Assembly: GCA_944388395.1 (NCBI GenBank)
Contig: CALXIP010000054.1
Span: forward strand, 1 to 35,528
Length of the DNA: 35,528 nucleotides
From: an uncultured Ruthenibacterium sp.
GTDB lineage: Bacteria > Bacillota > Clostridia > Oscillospirales > Ruminococcaceae
Direction: 5' to 3'
Shown here: piece by piece, positions 1-8,575 of the stretch
How positions within the stretch are numbered: the stretch's first letter is position 1
Layout of the letters: each line of letters starts with the position of its first letter
Translations under genes and position numbers: made by a program
Notes under the pieces: model-generated
Told to the model about the DNA's origin: nothing
Database searches by the model: none
The model's input: only the letters and a program-made list of their open reading frames with translations

Positions 1-3000
1 GGACAACGCGGTCAACGTGACCGGATACGAAGTGCTGGTCCAGCACGGCGGTGTACAGGAGACTTACAAAACCGCAACCAACCGGCTGACCATCACCCGC
101 TTTGCCGGTGACAAGCTGGTCAACCAGACAGAGTACACGGTACAGGTACAGTCCCTGAATGGCGAATGGCGCAGCGGCTACGGCGACGCGGTCATTGCAC
201 GGCCCGAGGCCACCAAAAAACCCGCCGCACCGGATTATCTGAACCTGACCGGCAAATTCCAGCGCATTGAAGCCAGCTGGAAAGCCATGGACGATACCGA
301 TACTTACAATCTTTACTATCGTGAGGCGGACACCGGCGAATACATCTGCGTCCGCGGCATCGAGACAAACAGCTACACCATTGGCGGATTGAAAAACAAC
401 ACGCGCTATCAGGTGTATGTCACCGGCGTCAATGATTTGGGCGAAGGCGATGCCTCGCTGGTTGCGGCGGCTTCTACCGTCAACGTGACGCCGCCCACCC
501 TGCCCACCTATCAGCTGATCAACACCGCCGGAGATGCAGGTCAAACGACTGCCCACATCACCTCTGTGACGCACAAGGTTGGCTTTATGAAAGACAGCCC
601 TCTGGATGAAGGCGACGCTTCCAGCGCTCTGGGTGTGGTCGACAATGACTACACTTCCTTCTACCAGCTCAACGACTGGGATGACGGAGCGGTCTACCCT
701 GACAACGGCGGTCTGCGCTTCACCTTTGACCAGGCTTACCACATTGGAGCCATTGCCCTGGCGCAGCCCGAAGACGCGGGCATGTACGGCCATGTTCGCC
801 TGTATGCCACCGATGAAAACGGAAAGGAACAGCAGATTTCCGGCGTGACCATCGGCCAGCGTTCCAGCGAAAACGGGCGCAAGTATTACTATATTAAAAT
901 TCCCGGCGGTGTGACCACCCAGTCCCTGCGGCTGTGCGTAGGTCATCTGTACGGCGGCAGCTACGTCACAGTTGCGGAGGTGCGCTTCTACGCGTACGAC
1001 AGCATTGAGGATGACATTCTGGCGCTGTACGCAGACGATCTGCACATCACCCTGAAACCGGAGGTAAATGCGGACACCATTGCTGCGCTTCGCACCCGGC
1101 TGGATACCCCCGACCCGGTCAGCGGAGAAAAACATCCGGAATACACGAACCTTCTGAAAGAACTGGAAAACGCCGAGGGCCTGCTGGATTCTCAGCTGCG
1201 CCAGACGATTTCCATCGATCCGACCATCACAGCCGCTGCAGACAAACATCTGGGCTTCACCGGTCTGAACGCCTGGCAGCCCCTGGGTGTAACCGCCCAC
1301 GCCGGCGAGCAGATCGTGATCTATGTGGGTCACAACACGCTGAAGACCGGCGCCAAGACCAACCTGCAGCTGATTGCCACCCAGTACAACGCTGAGGTTT
1401 CCAATTATCAGTCCAAGCCCATCTCTCTGAACGTGGGCCGCAACGAGATCACCATTCCCCAGATTCAGAGTCTGGATACCGAACAGGGCGGTGCTTTGTA
1501 CATTCAGTACGTAGGCAGCAATGCTGCGGATCAGTACTCTGTACGCGTCAGCGGCGGAACGCCCATTGCCGTGCTGGATCTCCACGGCGTGACAGACGCC
1601 CAGCAGCGCCTGGCGCTGACCCGCACCTACGTAGAGCAGCTGGAGCAGCAGGTGGCTGCGCTGAAGCAGCGCCATGACGAGCTGCACCAGGGCAGCGGTA
1701 TCGCAGCTGTGGACTTCGCGTACAATGAGCAGGACTGCATTCTGGGCGCCACGGACATCGTGCTGGACCAGATGATGTACTCGGTCTCCGCCCAGCAGCT
1801 TCTGGCCGGGCTCTCCGGTTCGCTGGATGAAAAAGCCCGTCAGCTGTGCGACTCTCTGGACGCCATGGACCAGATGATGACGGTGTTCTATCAGCACAAA
1901 GGTCTGACGGACGCCGCGGACGCCGGCGAGAAAAACCGTCTGCCCGCCCAGCATCTGAACATTCGCTATCACCGCATGTTTGCAGGGGCGTTCATGTACG
2001 CGGCCGGCAACCACATCGGCATCGGCTGGGGCTCTGTGCCCGGTCTGGCACAGGGTTCGCCCATGGTGCTGGACGAAAACGGCCGCTATACGGGCGGCCA
2101 GTGGTTCGGCTGGGGCATCGCCCACGAAATCGGCCACAACATCAACCAGGGCAGCTATGCCGTGGCAGAGGTGACCAACAACTACTTCTCGCAGATCTCC
2201 CAGTCCTATGAGGGCGTACGGTTCGGATACGACGCGGTCTATGAAAAGGTGACCAGCAACACCACCGGCCCCTCCAGCGACGTATTCACGCAGCTGGCCA
2301 TGTACTGGCAGCTGCACCTGGCGTACGACACCGGCTATGAGTATCAGGTGTACGACAGCTATGCGGAAATTGCCGCCAATCGCTTCTTTGCCCGTGTGGA
2401 CAGCTATTCGCGCAACCCGTCTCAGGCACCCGGAGAGGTGGCCCTGACGCTGAACGGCAGCGCGGACCAGAACTTCATTCGTCTGGCGGGTGCGGCCGCG
2501 CAAAAAGACCTGACGGACTTCTTCACCCGCTGGGGTCTGATTCCCGACGAAACCACGGCCGCCTATCTGGCCCAGTTCCCGGCGGAAGAGCGCGCGGTGT
2601 ACTATGTGAACGACAGTGCGCGCGACTATGCGCTGACCCATCCGGACGCTGCCGGAGCCGTCACCGGCTTGAACGTGGTGGGCGATGACACCGCTGCTGC
2701 GGTGGACGCATCCGTTCCCAACCAGGTCCATCTGCAGCTGACCAGCACCGCAGACCCAGACGTGATCCTCGGTTACGAGATCGCCCGTGTTACGTATGCA
2801 AACGGTCAGCCCCAGCGTCAGGTGGTCGGCTTTACCACCGGCACTTCCTTCACGGACACCGTGACGACCATGAACAACCGCACCGTGACCTATGAGGTCG
2901 CTGTGATCGACCGCTACCTGAACCGCTCTGCGGTAAAAACGCTGGAGCCGGTGAAAATTGCCCACGAAGGCGATTACGACAAAACCATGTGGAGTGCCTC

Positions 3001-3886
3001 CACCAACATGACCTCTGCGGATGACGGCGTCACCGCCCCCGGCACCGAGGAAGACCCCTGCGCGCCGCAAGCGGAATCCGCCATCTCCCGCATTCTGGAC
3101 AACGACGCCTCCACCACCTACACCGGCAGCGCCTCCGGCGAGGCCACCATTACGCTGGACTTCCACCAGACGCTGGCCGTGACCGGTCTGCGCTATACCG
3201 TCACCGACGGAACTCCCATCCAGGAGTACCAGGTGGATGTCTCCAACAACGGCGTGTGGACCACTGTGGCTTCCGGTACGTTTGCACCGGAAAAAGGCGT
3301 GGCCAAGCTGTTCTTCACCAACGGAGAAGACCCCTGGGTATGCACCTACGACGCCCAGCAGCTGCGCCTGACCGTAAAATCCCCCAAGGGTGAGGTTTCC
3401 GTGTCTGAGCTGGATGTGTTCGGCCCCACGGGCGACAACATTGAGCTGAGCGCCACCGAGGACGGCGTGCCCGCCATCGGCCGCCTGACGGCGGATTACG
3501 TGTACGACAAGGAGACCGGCGCAGCCATTCCGGCCGGTTCCATCCTGTTCATGGGCACGTACAAGGGCAACCCCGCCTACAACGTGGTAATGGTGTACGA
3601 CGAGGCCGGCAACGTGGTCGGCAACATCGACGCCGAAGGAAACATCCTCAGCGAACAGATCATCCTCGCTCCTGTCCCCGAAGAGGGCGAACTGGGCGAA
3701 ACCAGCGACGGGCGCTGGATCTACTGGCTGACGCCGGATCAGCTGCCCCAACAGCTTCCCACACAGGTGCGTGCCGAGCTGTACCGCGTGGACAACGCCC
3801 TGACCAACGAGGGACAGCGCCTGGTCAGCGATACCCTTCCGGTTCGTCTGCCTGATCAGCTTCCCGATATCACCATTGAACAATAA
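1..3886 (+). CDS. Secreted M60 (enhancin-like) metallopeptidase with FN3 and F5/8-type carbohydrate-binding modules, 5' partial
   Basis: The reading frame is open from the first bases of the window, so the start and any signal peptide lie upstream. About 1,290 residues are visible. In order they look like two fibronectin type III modules (to about residue 155, counting from the GTG at 17), an F5/8 type C-like galactose-binding module (about 195-330), a helical linker, and the peptidase (about 400-880). The zinc motif HEIGH is encoded at 2123-2137, and a downstream Glu at 2168-2170 fits the HExxH...E gluzincin pattern of family M60. After it come another FN3-like segment, a second F5/8-like module (about 1010-1150) and a C-terminal domain of unknown kind. 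M60 enzymes are known for cleaving mucin-type O-glycoproteins; that substrate is inferred. No LPXTG, dockerin or transmembrane anchor is visible at the C-terminus. The next gene follows after 12 bp with its own AAAGGAG site, so the two are probably co-transcribed. Confidence 0.85.
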   Translation, partial: DNAVNVTGYEVLVQHGGVQETYKTATNRLTITRFAGDKLVNQTEYTVQVQSLNGEWRSGYGDAVIARPEATKKPAAPDYLNLTGKFQRIEASWKAMDDTDTYNLYYREADTGEYICVRGIETNSYTIGGLKNNTRYQVYVTGVNDLGEGDASLVAAASTVNVTPPTLPTYQLINTAGDAGQTTAHITSVTHKVGFMKDSPLDEGDASSALGVVDNDYTSFYQLNDWDDGAVYPDNGGLRFTFDQAYHIGAIALAQPEDAGMYGHVRLYATDENGKEQQISGVTIGQRSSENGRKYYYIKIPGGVTTQSLRLCVGHLYGGSYVTVAEVRFYAYDSIEDDILALYADDLHITLKPEVNADTIAALRTRLDTPDPVSGEKHPEYTNLLKELENAEGLLDSQLRQTISIDPTITAAADKHLGFTGLNAWQPLGVTAHAGEQIVIYVGHNTLKTGAKTNLQLIATQYNAEVSNYQSKPISLNVGRNEITIPQIQSLDTEQGGALYIQYVGSNAADQYSVRVSGGTPIAVLDLHGVTDAQQRLALTRTYVEQLEQQVAALKQRHDELHQGSGIAAVDFAYNEQDCILGATDIVLDQMMYSVSAQQLLAGLSGSLDEKARQLCDSLDAMDQMMTVFYQHKGLTDAADAGEKNRLPAQHLNIRYHRMFAGAFMYAAGNHIGIGWGSVPGLAQGSPMVLDENGRYTGGQWFGWGIAHEIGHNINQGSYAVAEVTNNYFSQISQSYEGVRFGYDAVYEKVTSNTTGPSSDVFTQLAMYWQLHLAYDTGYEYQVYDSYAEIAANRFFARVDSYSRNPSQAPGEVALTLNGSADQNFIRLAGAAAQKDLTDFFTRWGLIPDETTAAYLAQFPAEERAVYYVNDSARDYALTHPDAAGAVTGLNVVGDDTAAAVDASVPNQVHLQLTSTADPDVILGYEIARVTYANGQPQRQVVGFTTGTSFTDTVTTMNNRTVTYEVAVIDRYLNRSAVKTLEPVKIAHEGDYDKTMWSASTNMTSADDGVTAPGTEEDPCAPQAESAISRILDNDASTTYTGSASGEATITLDFHQTLAVTGLRYTVTDGTPIQEYQVDVSNNGVWTTVASGTFAPEKGVAKLFFTNGEDPWVCTYDAQQLRLTVKSPKGEVSVSELDVFGPTGDNIELSATEDGVPAIGRLTADYVYDKETGAAIPAGSILFMGTYKGNPAYNVVMVYDEAGNVVGNIDAEGNILSEQIILAPVPEEGELGETSDGRWIYWLTPDQLPQQLPTQVRAELYRVDNALTNEGQRLVSDTLPVRLPDQLPDITIEQ

Positions 3887-3898
3887 AGGAGTCAACGC

Positions 3899-4792
3899 AT
3901 GAAAAAGCACTTTTTCAGCCTGCTGCTGTGCGCCGTGCTGTTCACCGTCCTTCTGCCCGCCGGCGCATTTGCCGCGGGCGGAACCGTGACGCTGACACCC
4001 CGGCAGGACAGCGCCGGCGTCATTGTAACGCTGCCCCAAGGCGCCGACAGCGGCGTGACGTCCCTGCGGCTGAGCTTTCAGGTTCAGCTGACCGGCGGTG
4101 ACGCCGAAAAGACCAGCGCGCAGTTCGCCTTTGACGGCGCGCTGGCCGGCTCGGTGCACGAATATCGCTACGACGCGCAGACCGGGCGCCTGAATCTCTA
4201 TGTATCCGGCCGCGACCGGCTGTTCACCGACAACACCGTCAGCCTGGGGTCCGTGGTTCTCACCACAAGCGACACGGCGGGCGCGGCGGCCTCGGTCAGC
4301 GTGGTGGAAAATTCGCTGGAACTGGCCAATGCAGCCTACGGAAGCGACAAACCCGGCGTAGAGGCCCAAACCGTGGAACTGACCGTGGGCAACAGCGGCC
4401 AGACCCCTGTCCCGGATGACAGTTCCTCCTCTTCGTCCAGCTCTTCTTCCGAAAGTTCTTCTTCGGAACCGGCAACTTCGCAGCCCTCCGGAAACACTAC
4501 GGGCGGAGGCACGACCCAGACCACTTCTCCGTCCAAAGGCGCCACCGGCAGCAGCAAGCCGCAGGCAAGCTCCTCTTCTGTGTCCGAATCCGCGGAGAAC
4601 TCCGGTTCCCAAAGCACGGAGAACAGCTCCGCATCCTCTTCTTCCACCAGCACCGCGATTTCTTCGTCCTCTGCATCTCAGAGCGACGCGCAGCCGGCCG
4701 AAGTGGTCAACCCCATTCTGTATGTTGTCATCGGCGTTCTGCTCCTCGCGATACTCATCACCGCATTCGTTCTTTTCAAACGCCGCAGATAA
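3899..4792 (+). CDS. Membrane-anchored surface protein: signal peptide, cohesin-like beta domain, Ser-rich linker, C-terminal TM
   Basis: This 297-residue protein starts at ATG with AAAGGAG close upstream. Residues 1-26 form a signal peptide (MKKH, a hydrophobic core, then AFAA). Residues 30-165 are a predicted beta-rich domain with alternating Val/Thr/Leu, loosely resembling cohesin or bacterial Ig-like folds; the resemblance is by eye only. Residues 170-268 are a low-complexity Ser/Thr/Gly linker with Ser runs. A hydrophobic helix (about 272-292) ends in FKRRR, the pattern of a membrane anchor with a cytoplasmic basic stop. The protein would therefore stand on the outer face of the membrane on a long flexible stalk. 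It follows the M60 gene in the same transcript and may tether or cooperate with that peptidase, which has no anchor of its own in view. Its function is not otherwise recognisable. Confidence 0.8.
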   Translation: MKKHFFSLLLCAVLFTVLLPAGAFAAGGTVTLTPRQDSAGVIVTLPQGADSGVTSLRLSFQVQLTGGDAEKTSAQFAFDGALAGSVHEYRYDAQTGRLNLYVSGRDRLFTDNTVSLGSVVLTTSDTAGAAASVSVVENSLELANAAYGSDKPGVEAQTVELTVGNSGQTPVPDDSSSSSSSSSSESSSSEPATSQPSGNTTGGGTTQTTSPSKGATGSSKPQASSSSVSESAENSGSQSTENSSASSSSTSTAISSSSASQSDAQPAEVVNPILYVVIGVLLLAILITAFVLFKRRR

Positions 4793-4799
4793 TTCAAAA

Positions 4800-4834
4800 G
4801 CGCCCGGAATCGTACGATTCCGGGCGCTTTTTTT
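4800..4834 (+). terminator. Intrinsic terminator of the M60/surface-protein operon
   Basis: A 28-nt hairpin with perfectly matched arms (GCGCCCGGAATCG and its complement) is followed by seven T. It sits just after the surface-protein stop codon. The convergent HAD gene ends at the edge of the T-run. Confidence 0.9.
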
Positions 4835-5670
4835 CAATCTGTCCACGCGCTTCCCGGCGCAGGCAGCGGTTTTTCTTCCAGCACATAGCGGCGGATGGCA
4901 CGGGTCACGCCGCAGTCGTTGTTGGAGGCAGCACGGTAACGGCCGTAGGGCGCCATTCCCTGTTCTGCATTGGCCATGAGAAAGCTGTACTGAGCCGCGC
5001 TCAGCAGCTCCGCATCGTTGTAAAAATCGCCGAAAGCCATGGTCTGCTCCCGGGCGATTCCCCATTTGTTCTGTATGGCGGTCAGCGCCGCGCCTTTGTC
5101 GATGCCCGGGTTCATGATATCCAGAAACACCGGGCCGGACCAGACCACCTGAAGCCTGCCTTCAAACCGGTCGCGCAAAGCCGGGTAGGCGTGCTGCCCC
5201 GCACCTTCCATATCGCACACGGCAATTTTAAAGATCGTGTCATCGATGGAAGCCGGGTCCGTATAGGTTTCATAATCCCGATAACTCAGCGCCAGCCGGG
5301 CCGTCAGTTCCGCGGAATCACGGAAGTCCCGAATATAGGTGTGCCGTGTCCCGCACAAAATCGCGCGCACGCGCGGCCCCAGCGTCTGCACTGCTGCGTC
5401 CACTGCCGCCACATCCTCCGGCCGCAGGTCACTGCGGAAGGTATTTTTTCCCTCTTCCACCCAGAACGCACCGTTGTCGCAGATGAGCGTCATGTGTTCC
5501 AGGGCTTTTCCAAATACATAGGACAGCGCCTGACGGCTGCGCCCGCTGGCAGCCACAAACCGGATGTTTCTCTCGTTCAAAGCCTGCAGAATGCTGAAAA
5601 AATCCGGCGGCAGCTGCTTTTGATCGTTCAGCAGCGTTCCGTCCAGGTCCGTCGCAATCAATCGGATCAA
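4834..5670 (-). CDS. Cof-type HAD-superfamily phosphatase
   Basis: A 278-residue protein of the HAD IIB (Cof/YidA) family, soluble phosphatases acting mostly on sugar phosphates, nucleotides or pyridoxal phosphate. Motif I is the DLDGTLL segment near residue 8, motif II is AASGR (about residue 42), and the acidic motif is GDFYNDAELL near residue 215, where the usual GDxxND is intact. The start is taken as TTG at 5670: GGGAGGGG lies six bases upstream and the protein then begins MIRLIATDLDG, as family members do. A longer version from ATG at 5757 would add 29 residues unlike the family and would run across the promoter. The gene is monocistronic and divergent from the carboxypeptidase. The substrate cannot be told from sequence. 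Confidence 0.88.
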   Translation of the reverse strand: MIRLIATDLDGTLLNDQKQLPPDFFSILQALNERNIRFVAASGRSRQALSYVFGKALEHMTLICDNGAFWVEEGKNTFRSDLRPEDVAAVDAAVQTLGPRVRAILCGTRHTYIRDFRDSAELTARLALSYRDYETYTDPASIDDTIFKIAVCDMEGAGQHAYPALRDRFEGRLQVVWSGPVFLDIMNPGIDKGAALTAIQNKWGIAREQTMAFGDFYNDAELLSAAQYSFLMANAEQGMAPYGRYRAASNNDCGVTRAIRRYVLEEKPLPAPGSAWTD

Positions 5671-5691
5671 TCCAATCCCCTCCCGGCAAAC

Positions 5692-5720
5692 AGGATAACA
5701 CAAACACCGGCGGTGCGCAA
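5692..5720 (-). promoter_or_regulatory. Promoter of the HAD phosphatase gene
   Basis: On the minus strand there is TTGCGC, a 17-bp spacer, then TATCCT preceded by TGT, giving an extended -10. Its position, about 22 bp before the TTG start, supports the shorter protein. Confidence 0.5.
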
Positions 5721-5786
5721 GGAAGGCAGTCTTTTCTTCTTCCATGCGGTCCTCCAAGTCAACTTTTTGAAAAAAGACGGCTTTTC

Positions 5787-5818
5787 TTCAGATTTTTTCA
5801 AGAAATACCCCGTATACT
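5787..5818 (+). promoter_or_regulatory. Weak promoter candidate of the carboxypeptidase gene
   Basis: TATACT at 5813-5818 is a good -10 element, 28 bp before the TTG start. No convincing -35 is seen at the right distance; TTCAGA at 5787 is 20 bp away. It would depend on other elements. Confidence 0.35.
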
Positions 5819-5845
5819 GAACCTGATCAAAAGGAGGGGACATTC

Positions 5846-6754
5846 TTGAAAAAGAGAAGGAAAGCCGCCGAACGCCACACAGGCTGTTTTTTCTTTCTGG
5901 CAATCGCGTGTCTGGGCCTGTTTGCTTTTCTCTATCTGTACGCAACGCCGGCACCACAGGCCGGAACAAGCTGGCAGCAGCTGGATCAGCTGACTCTGAC
6001 CAGCAAAAGCGCTGCCGTGTTGGACCGTGAAAGCGGTCAAATTGTATACGCCCGGGGAACCAGGCGGCGGGCGCCCGCCTCGCTGACCAAGCTGATGACC
6101 GCGCTGGTCACGGTGGAAACCACTTCTGACCTGGAACAGCGCGCGTCTCTCAGCAGCCAATGCTACAGCAATCTGATCGCGGCCAATGCGGCCATGGCAG
6201 GCTTTGCTCCCGGTGAGGCCGTCACCATCCGCGATTTGCTTCACGGGCTGCTGCTTTCTTCCGGGGCAGACGCGGCCGAAGCTCTGGCCGAATTTGTAAG
6301 CGGCAGTGAAGCGGACTTTGTCGAACAAATGAACAGCTGTGCCAAAGCGCTGCAGCTGGACGACACCCATTTTACAAACGCCTGGGGAATGGACCAGTGG
6401 GGCATGTACTCCACTGCGTCGGACATCGCGCTTCTTTTGGACGCCGTGCTGAAAAACGATCTTTTGCGCGGTATTCTGACCACCCCCACCTACTGCACGG
6501 AAAGCGAATTGGAACTTTGCAGTACCCTTTTGGCCTGCGGGCAGGACCTGTCGCTGGCACAGGGGCGGATTCTGGGCGGGAAAACCGGTTACACCGAAGC
6601 CGCCGGGCTTTGCCTGGCAAGCTTCGCCGAAATCGGCGGTCGTGAATACATTGTCGTCACCATGGGAGCGGATGGGAACCATACCACGTCCCCCTACCAT
6701 ATACAGGACACCATTGTCCTGTATAACGCAATTGGGAGACAGCTGGCTCATTGA
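5846..6754 (+). CDS. D-alanyl-D-alanine carboxypeptidase (peptidase S11, DacA/DacF-like)
   Basis: A 302-residue penicillin-binding protein that should trim the terminal D-Ala from peptidoglycan stem peptides outside the membrane. Translation starts at TTG 5846 after AAGGAGGGG. Residues 14-33 are a hydrophobic signal/anchor helix after a basic N-terminus. The nucleophile motif SxxK is SLTK (residues 79-82) and the third motif is KTG (246-248) in GGKTGYTEAAG. The middle motif, usually SxN, reads S139-G140-A141, so its Asn is replaced by Ala. The protein is shorter than DacA/DacF (about 380-400 residues) and lacks their C-terminal beta domain and amphipathic anchor, so membrane attachment would be by the N-terminal helix. 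It is monocistronic with its own terminator. Confidence 0.88.
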   Translation: MKKRRKAAERHTGCFFFLAIACLGLFAFLYLYATPAPQAGTSWQQLDQLTLTSKSAAVLDRESGQIVYARGTRRRAPASLTKLMTALVTVETTSDLEQRASLSSQCYSNLIAANAAMAGFAPGEAVTIRDLLHGLLLSSGADAAEALAEFVSGSEADFVEQMNSCAKALQLDDTHFTNAWGMDQWGMYSTASDIALLLDAVLKNDLLRGILTTPTYCTESELELCSTLLACGQDLSLAQGRILGGKTGYTEAAGLCLASFAEIGGREYIVVTMGADGNHTTSPYHIQDTIVLYNAIGRQLAH

Positions 6755-6777
6755 GCCCTCTGTCTCCCGACGATTTT
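6734..6777 (+). terminator. Terminator overlapping the 3' end of the carboxypeptidase gene
   Basis: GGGAGACAG at 6734-6742 pairs with CTGTCTCCC at 6760-6768, with a further inner stem from GGCTC/GAGCC. A T-run follows at 6773-6777. The stop codon lies inside the loop region. Confidence 0.7.
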
Positions 6778-7497
6778 TCAGGAATTTGCCTCGCGAACGC
6801 TCTCCGGCGTCTGATACGTATATGTGTCCAACTCTGTTTCTTCACCGCTTGCCGGATAGTACGTCTCTGTCTCAGAAAGCTCCCGCATGCGGTCCTCGCC
6901 GTTCTTTTTCTCCTCTTGGGTAGGCAGACGGCACTGGAACGTCTGCCCTTCTCCCTCATCGTTGCTTACAGCGATATATGCCGGATACACTTCGCTTACT
7001 TCCAGCTGGTCTTCCGCGAAATGAAGGTACAAATGCGGCAATACATCTTTCTCAAAGAAGAAGGTCTGCAGCGCATTTTCCTTGGCGGAAAAAGAAAGGC
7101 GGTAGGTATCCTGGTCCACCTGCTCCGCGGCGGTGATGGCACGCATACCTCCCACACCGGAGTCCAACGTGCCTGCATAGTAAAAATAGCCGCCGTTCTC
7201 GCGGACAAAATAAATCAGATTCCGTCCGCTCATCCAACACTTTTCATCCCATTCGTCCGCGTTCAAACGCGTCCAAAGCGCATCCAAAAGCGCTTCTTCC
7301 TCCGCTTGTACTGGCGGAGCCGAAAGAGTTCTATCCATGGAAGGCGCTTCCGGTGCCTGCACAGCGGAAGAAGACCCTGCCTCTGATGCAGACACAGAAG
7401 ATGAGGAAGAAGGCGCCACGCCGCTGTCAGCCGCACAGGACATCAGCCCCAGAGTCAAAAGCATTGTCAGCAAAACCCCACTCCAATGTTTCATCAT
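6778..7497 (-). CDS. Putative lipoprotein of unknown function
   Basis: A 239-residue protein with a lipoprotein signal: a hydrophobic stretch at residues 7-18, then lipobox L18-M19-S20-C21. A Ser/Ala-rich linker follows (about residues 22-60). The mature part (about 65-235) is soluble, acidic and rich in aromatic residues, with no motif I recognise. AAGGGAG lies just before the ATG at 7497; a second ATG directly after it could also serve. It is convergent with the carboxypeptidase and separated from the upstream GGGtGRT operon by a terminator, so it is probably transcribed alone, though no clear promoter was identified. It would sit on the outer face of the membrane. Confidence 0.75.
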   Translation of the reverse strand: MMKHWSGVLLTMLLTLGLMSCAADSGVAPSSSSSVSASEAGSSSAVQAPEAPSMDRTLSAPPVQAEEEALLDALWTRLNADEWDEKCWMSGRNLIYFVRENGGYFYYAGTLDSGVGGMRAITAAEQVDQDTYRLSFSAKENALQTFFFEKDVLPHLYLHFAEDQLEVSEVYPAYIAVSNDEGEGQTFQCRLPTQEEKKNGEDRMRELSETETYYPASGEETELDTYTYQTPESVREANS

Positions 7498-7512
7498 TTC
7501 ATCTCCCTTGGA

Positions 7513-7546
7513 CTAAAACGGGGTTACCCGAAAAACGGGCAACCCC
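7513..7546 (-). terminator. Terminator of the NifU-like/GGGtGRT operon
   Basis: Arms at 7520-7530 and 7536-7546 (GGGGTT-x-CCCG type, one mismatch) surround a five-base loop. On the minus strand the hairpin is followed by GTTTTAG. It lies 20 bp past the stop codon of the GGGtGRT gene. Confidence 0.75.
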
Positions 7547-7565
7547 TTTTATTAAACGGAAAAAC

Positions 7566-8558
7566 TCAGACCTGAGAAGCAGCAACCGCGCAAGCCACAG
7601 TCATGCCGACCATGGGGTTGTTGCCGGCGCCGATCAGGCCCATCATCTCCACGTGCGCAGGCACGGAAGAAGAACCGGCGAACTGTGCGTCGGAGTGCAT
7701 ACGGCCCATGGTGTCGGTCAGGCCGTAAGAAGCCGGGCCAGCCGCCATGTTGTCCGGGTGCAGGGTACGGCCCGTGCCGCCGCCGGAAGCCACGGAGAAG
7801 TATTTCACGCCATTCTCCACAGCCCACTTTTTATAAGTGCCGGCCACCGGATGCTGGAAGCGGGTGGGGTTGGTGGAGTTACCGGTGATGGAAACGTCCA
7901 CGTGCTCGTGACGCATGATGGCCACGCCCTCGTTGACGTCATCCGCGCCGTAGCAGCGGACAGCCGCGCGCTCGCCGTCGGAGAAGGCGCGCTCTTCCAC
8001 AATGTGCAGCTCACCGGTCTTGTAGTCATACTGCGTCTTCACATAAGTGAAGCCGTTGATGCGGCTGATGATATAGGCCGCGTCTTTGCCCAGACCGTTC
8101 AGGATAACATGCAGCGGGGTCTTGCGGGCTTTGTTGGCGGTGCGGGCGATGCCGATGGCACCCTCAGCAGCCGCGAAGGACTCGTGGCCAGCCAGGAAGG
8201 CAAAGCACTTGGTCTCGTCGCGCAGCAGCATGGCGCCCAGATTGCCGTGGCCCAGGCCAACTTTGCGCTGCTCAGCCACAGAACCGGGAACGGTGAAAGC
8301 CTCCAGGCCCTCGCCGATGGCAGCGGCACACTCGGCCGCGTTCTTCAGGCCGCGTTTCACGGCGATAGCGGTGCCCAGGGTATAAGCCCAGACAGCGTTC
8401 TCAAAGCAGATGGGCTGCACACCTTTGACGATGGCCTCCACGTCGATGCCTTTGTCGAGGAGCATCTGACGGCAGTCGTCCAGGGTACCCAGATTGTTTT
8501 CTTTCAGGCATGCCTCAATTTTCGGCATGCGGCGTTCCTGTCCTTCAAATTTTGCCAT
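7566..8558 (-). CDS. GGGtGRT-family protein of unknown function
   Basis: A 330-residue soluble protein that I recognise as the family named after its SGGGTGRT motif, here within YFSVASGGGTGRTLHPD at about residues 255-270. Members are found mainly in anaerobic Firmicutes and have no assigned reaction that I know of. Gly-rich conserved-looking blocks include GLGHGNLGAMLLRDETKC, FLAGHESFAAAEGAIG and the C-terminal MGLIGAGNNPMVGM. There is no signal peptide or transmembrane helix, so it should be cytoplasmic. ATG 8558 is preceded by a strong GAGGAGGAG site, and the gene follows the NifU-like gene after 17 bp, so the two are one transcript. The partnership suggests a role tied to an iron-sulfur or other metal cofactor; that is inference. 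Confidence 0.85.
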   Translation of the reverse strand: MAKFEGQERRMPKIEACLKENNLGTLDDCRQMLLDKGIDVEAIVKGVQPICFENAVWAYTLGTAIAVKRGLKNAAECAAAIGEGLEAFTVPGSVAEQRKVGLGHGNLGAMLLRDETKCFAFLAGHESFAAAEGAIGIARTANKARKTPLHVILNGLGKDAAYIISRINGFTYVKTQYDYKTGELHIVEERAFSDGERAAVRCYGADDVNEGVAIMRHEHVDVSITGNSTNPTRFQHPVAGTYKKWAVENGVKYFSVASGGGTGRTLHPDNMAAGPASYGLTDTMGRMHSDAQFAGSSSVPAHVEMMGLIGAGNNPMVGMTVACAVAASQV

Positions 8559-8575
8559 TGTTGTCTCCTCCTCTC

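Noticed and set aside
1-3886. Dockerin domain or LPXTG anchor in the M60 protein
   Set aside because: The C-terminus was read through to the stop codon and shows neither the Ca-binding dockerin repeats nor a sorting signal with a hydrophobic tail.
5671-5757. Longer N-terminus of the HAD phosphatase
   Set aside because: The extra 29 residues do not resemble the family, and the extension would cover a good promoter and the ribosome binding site of the TTG start.
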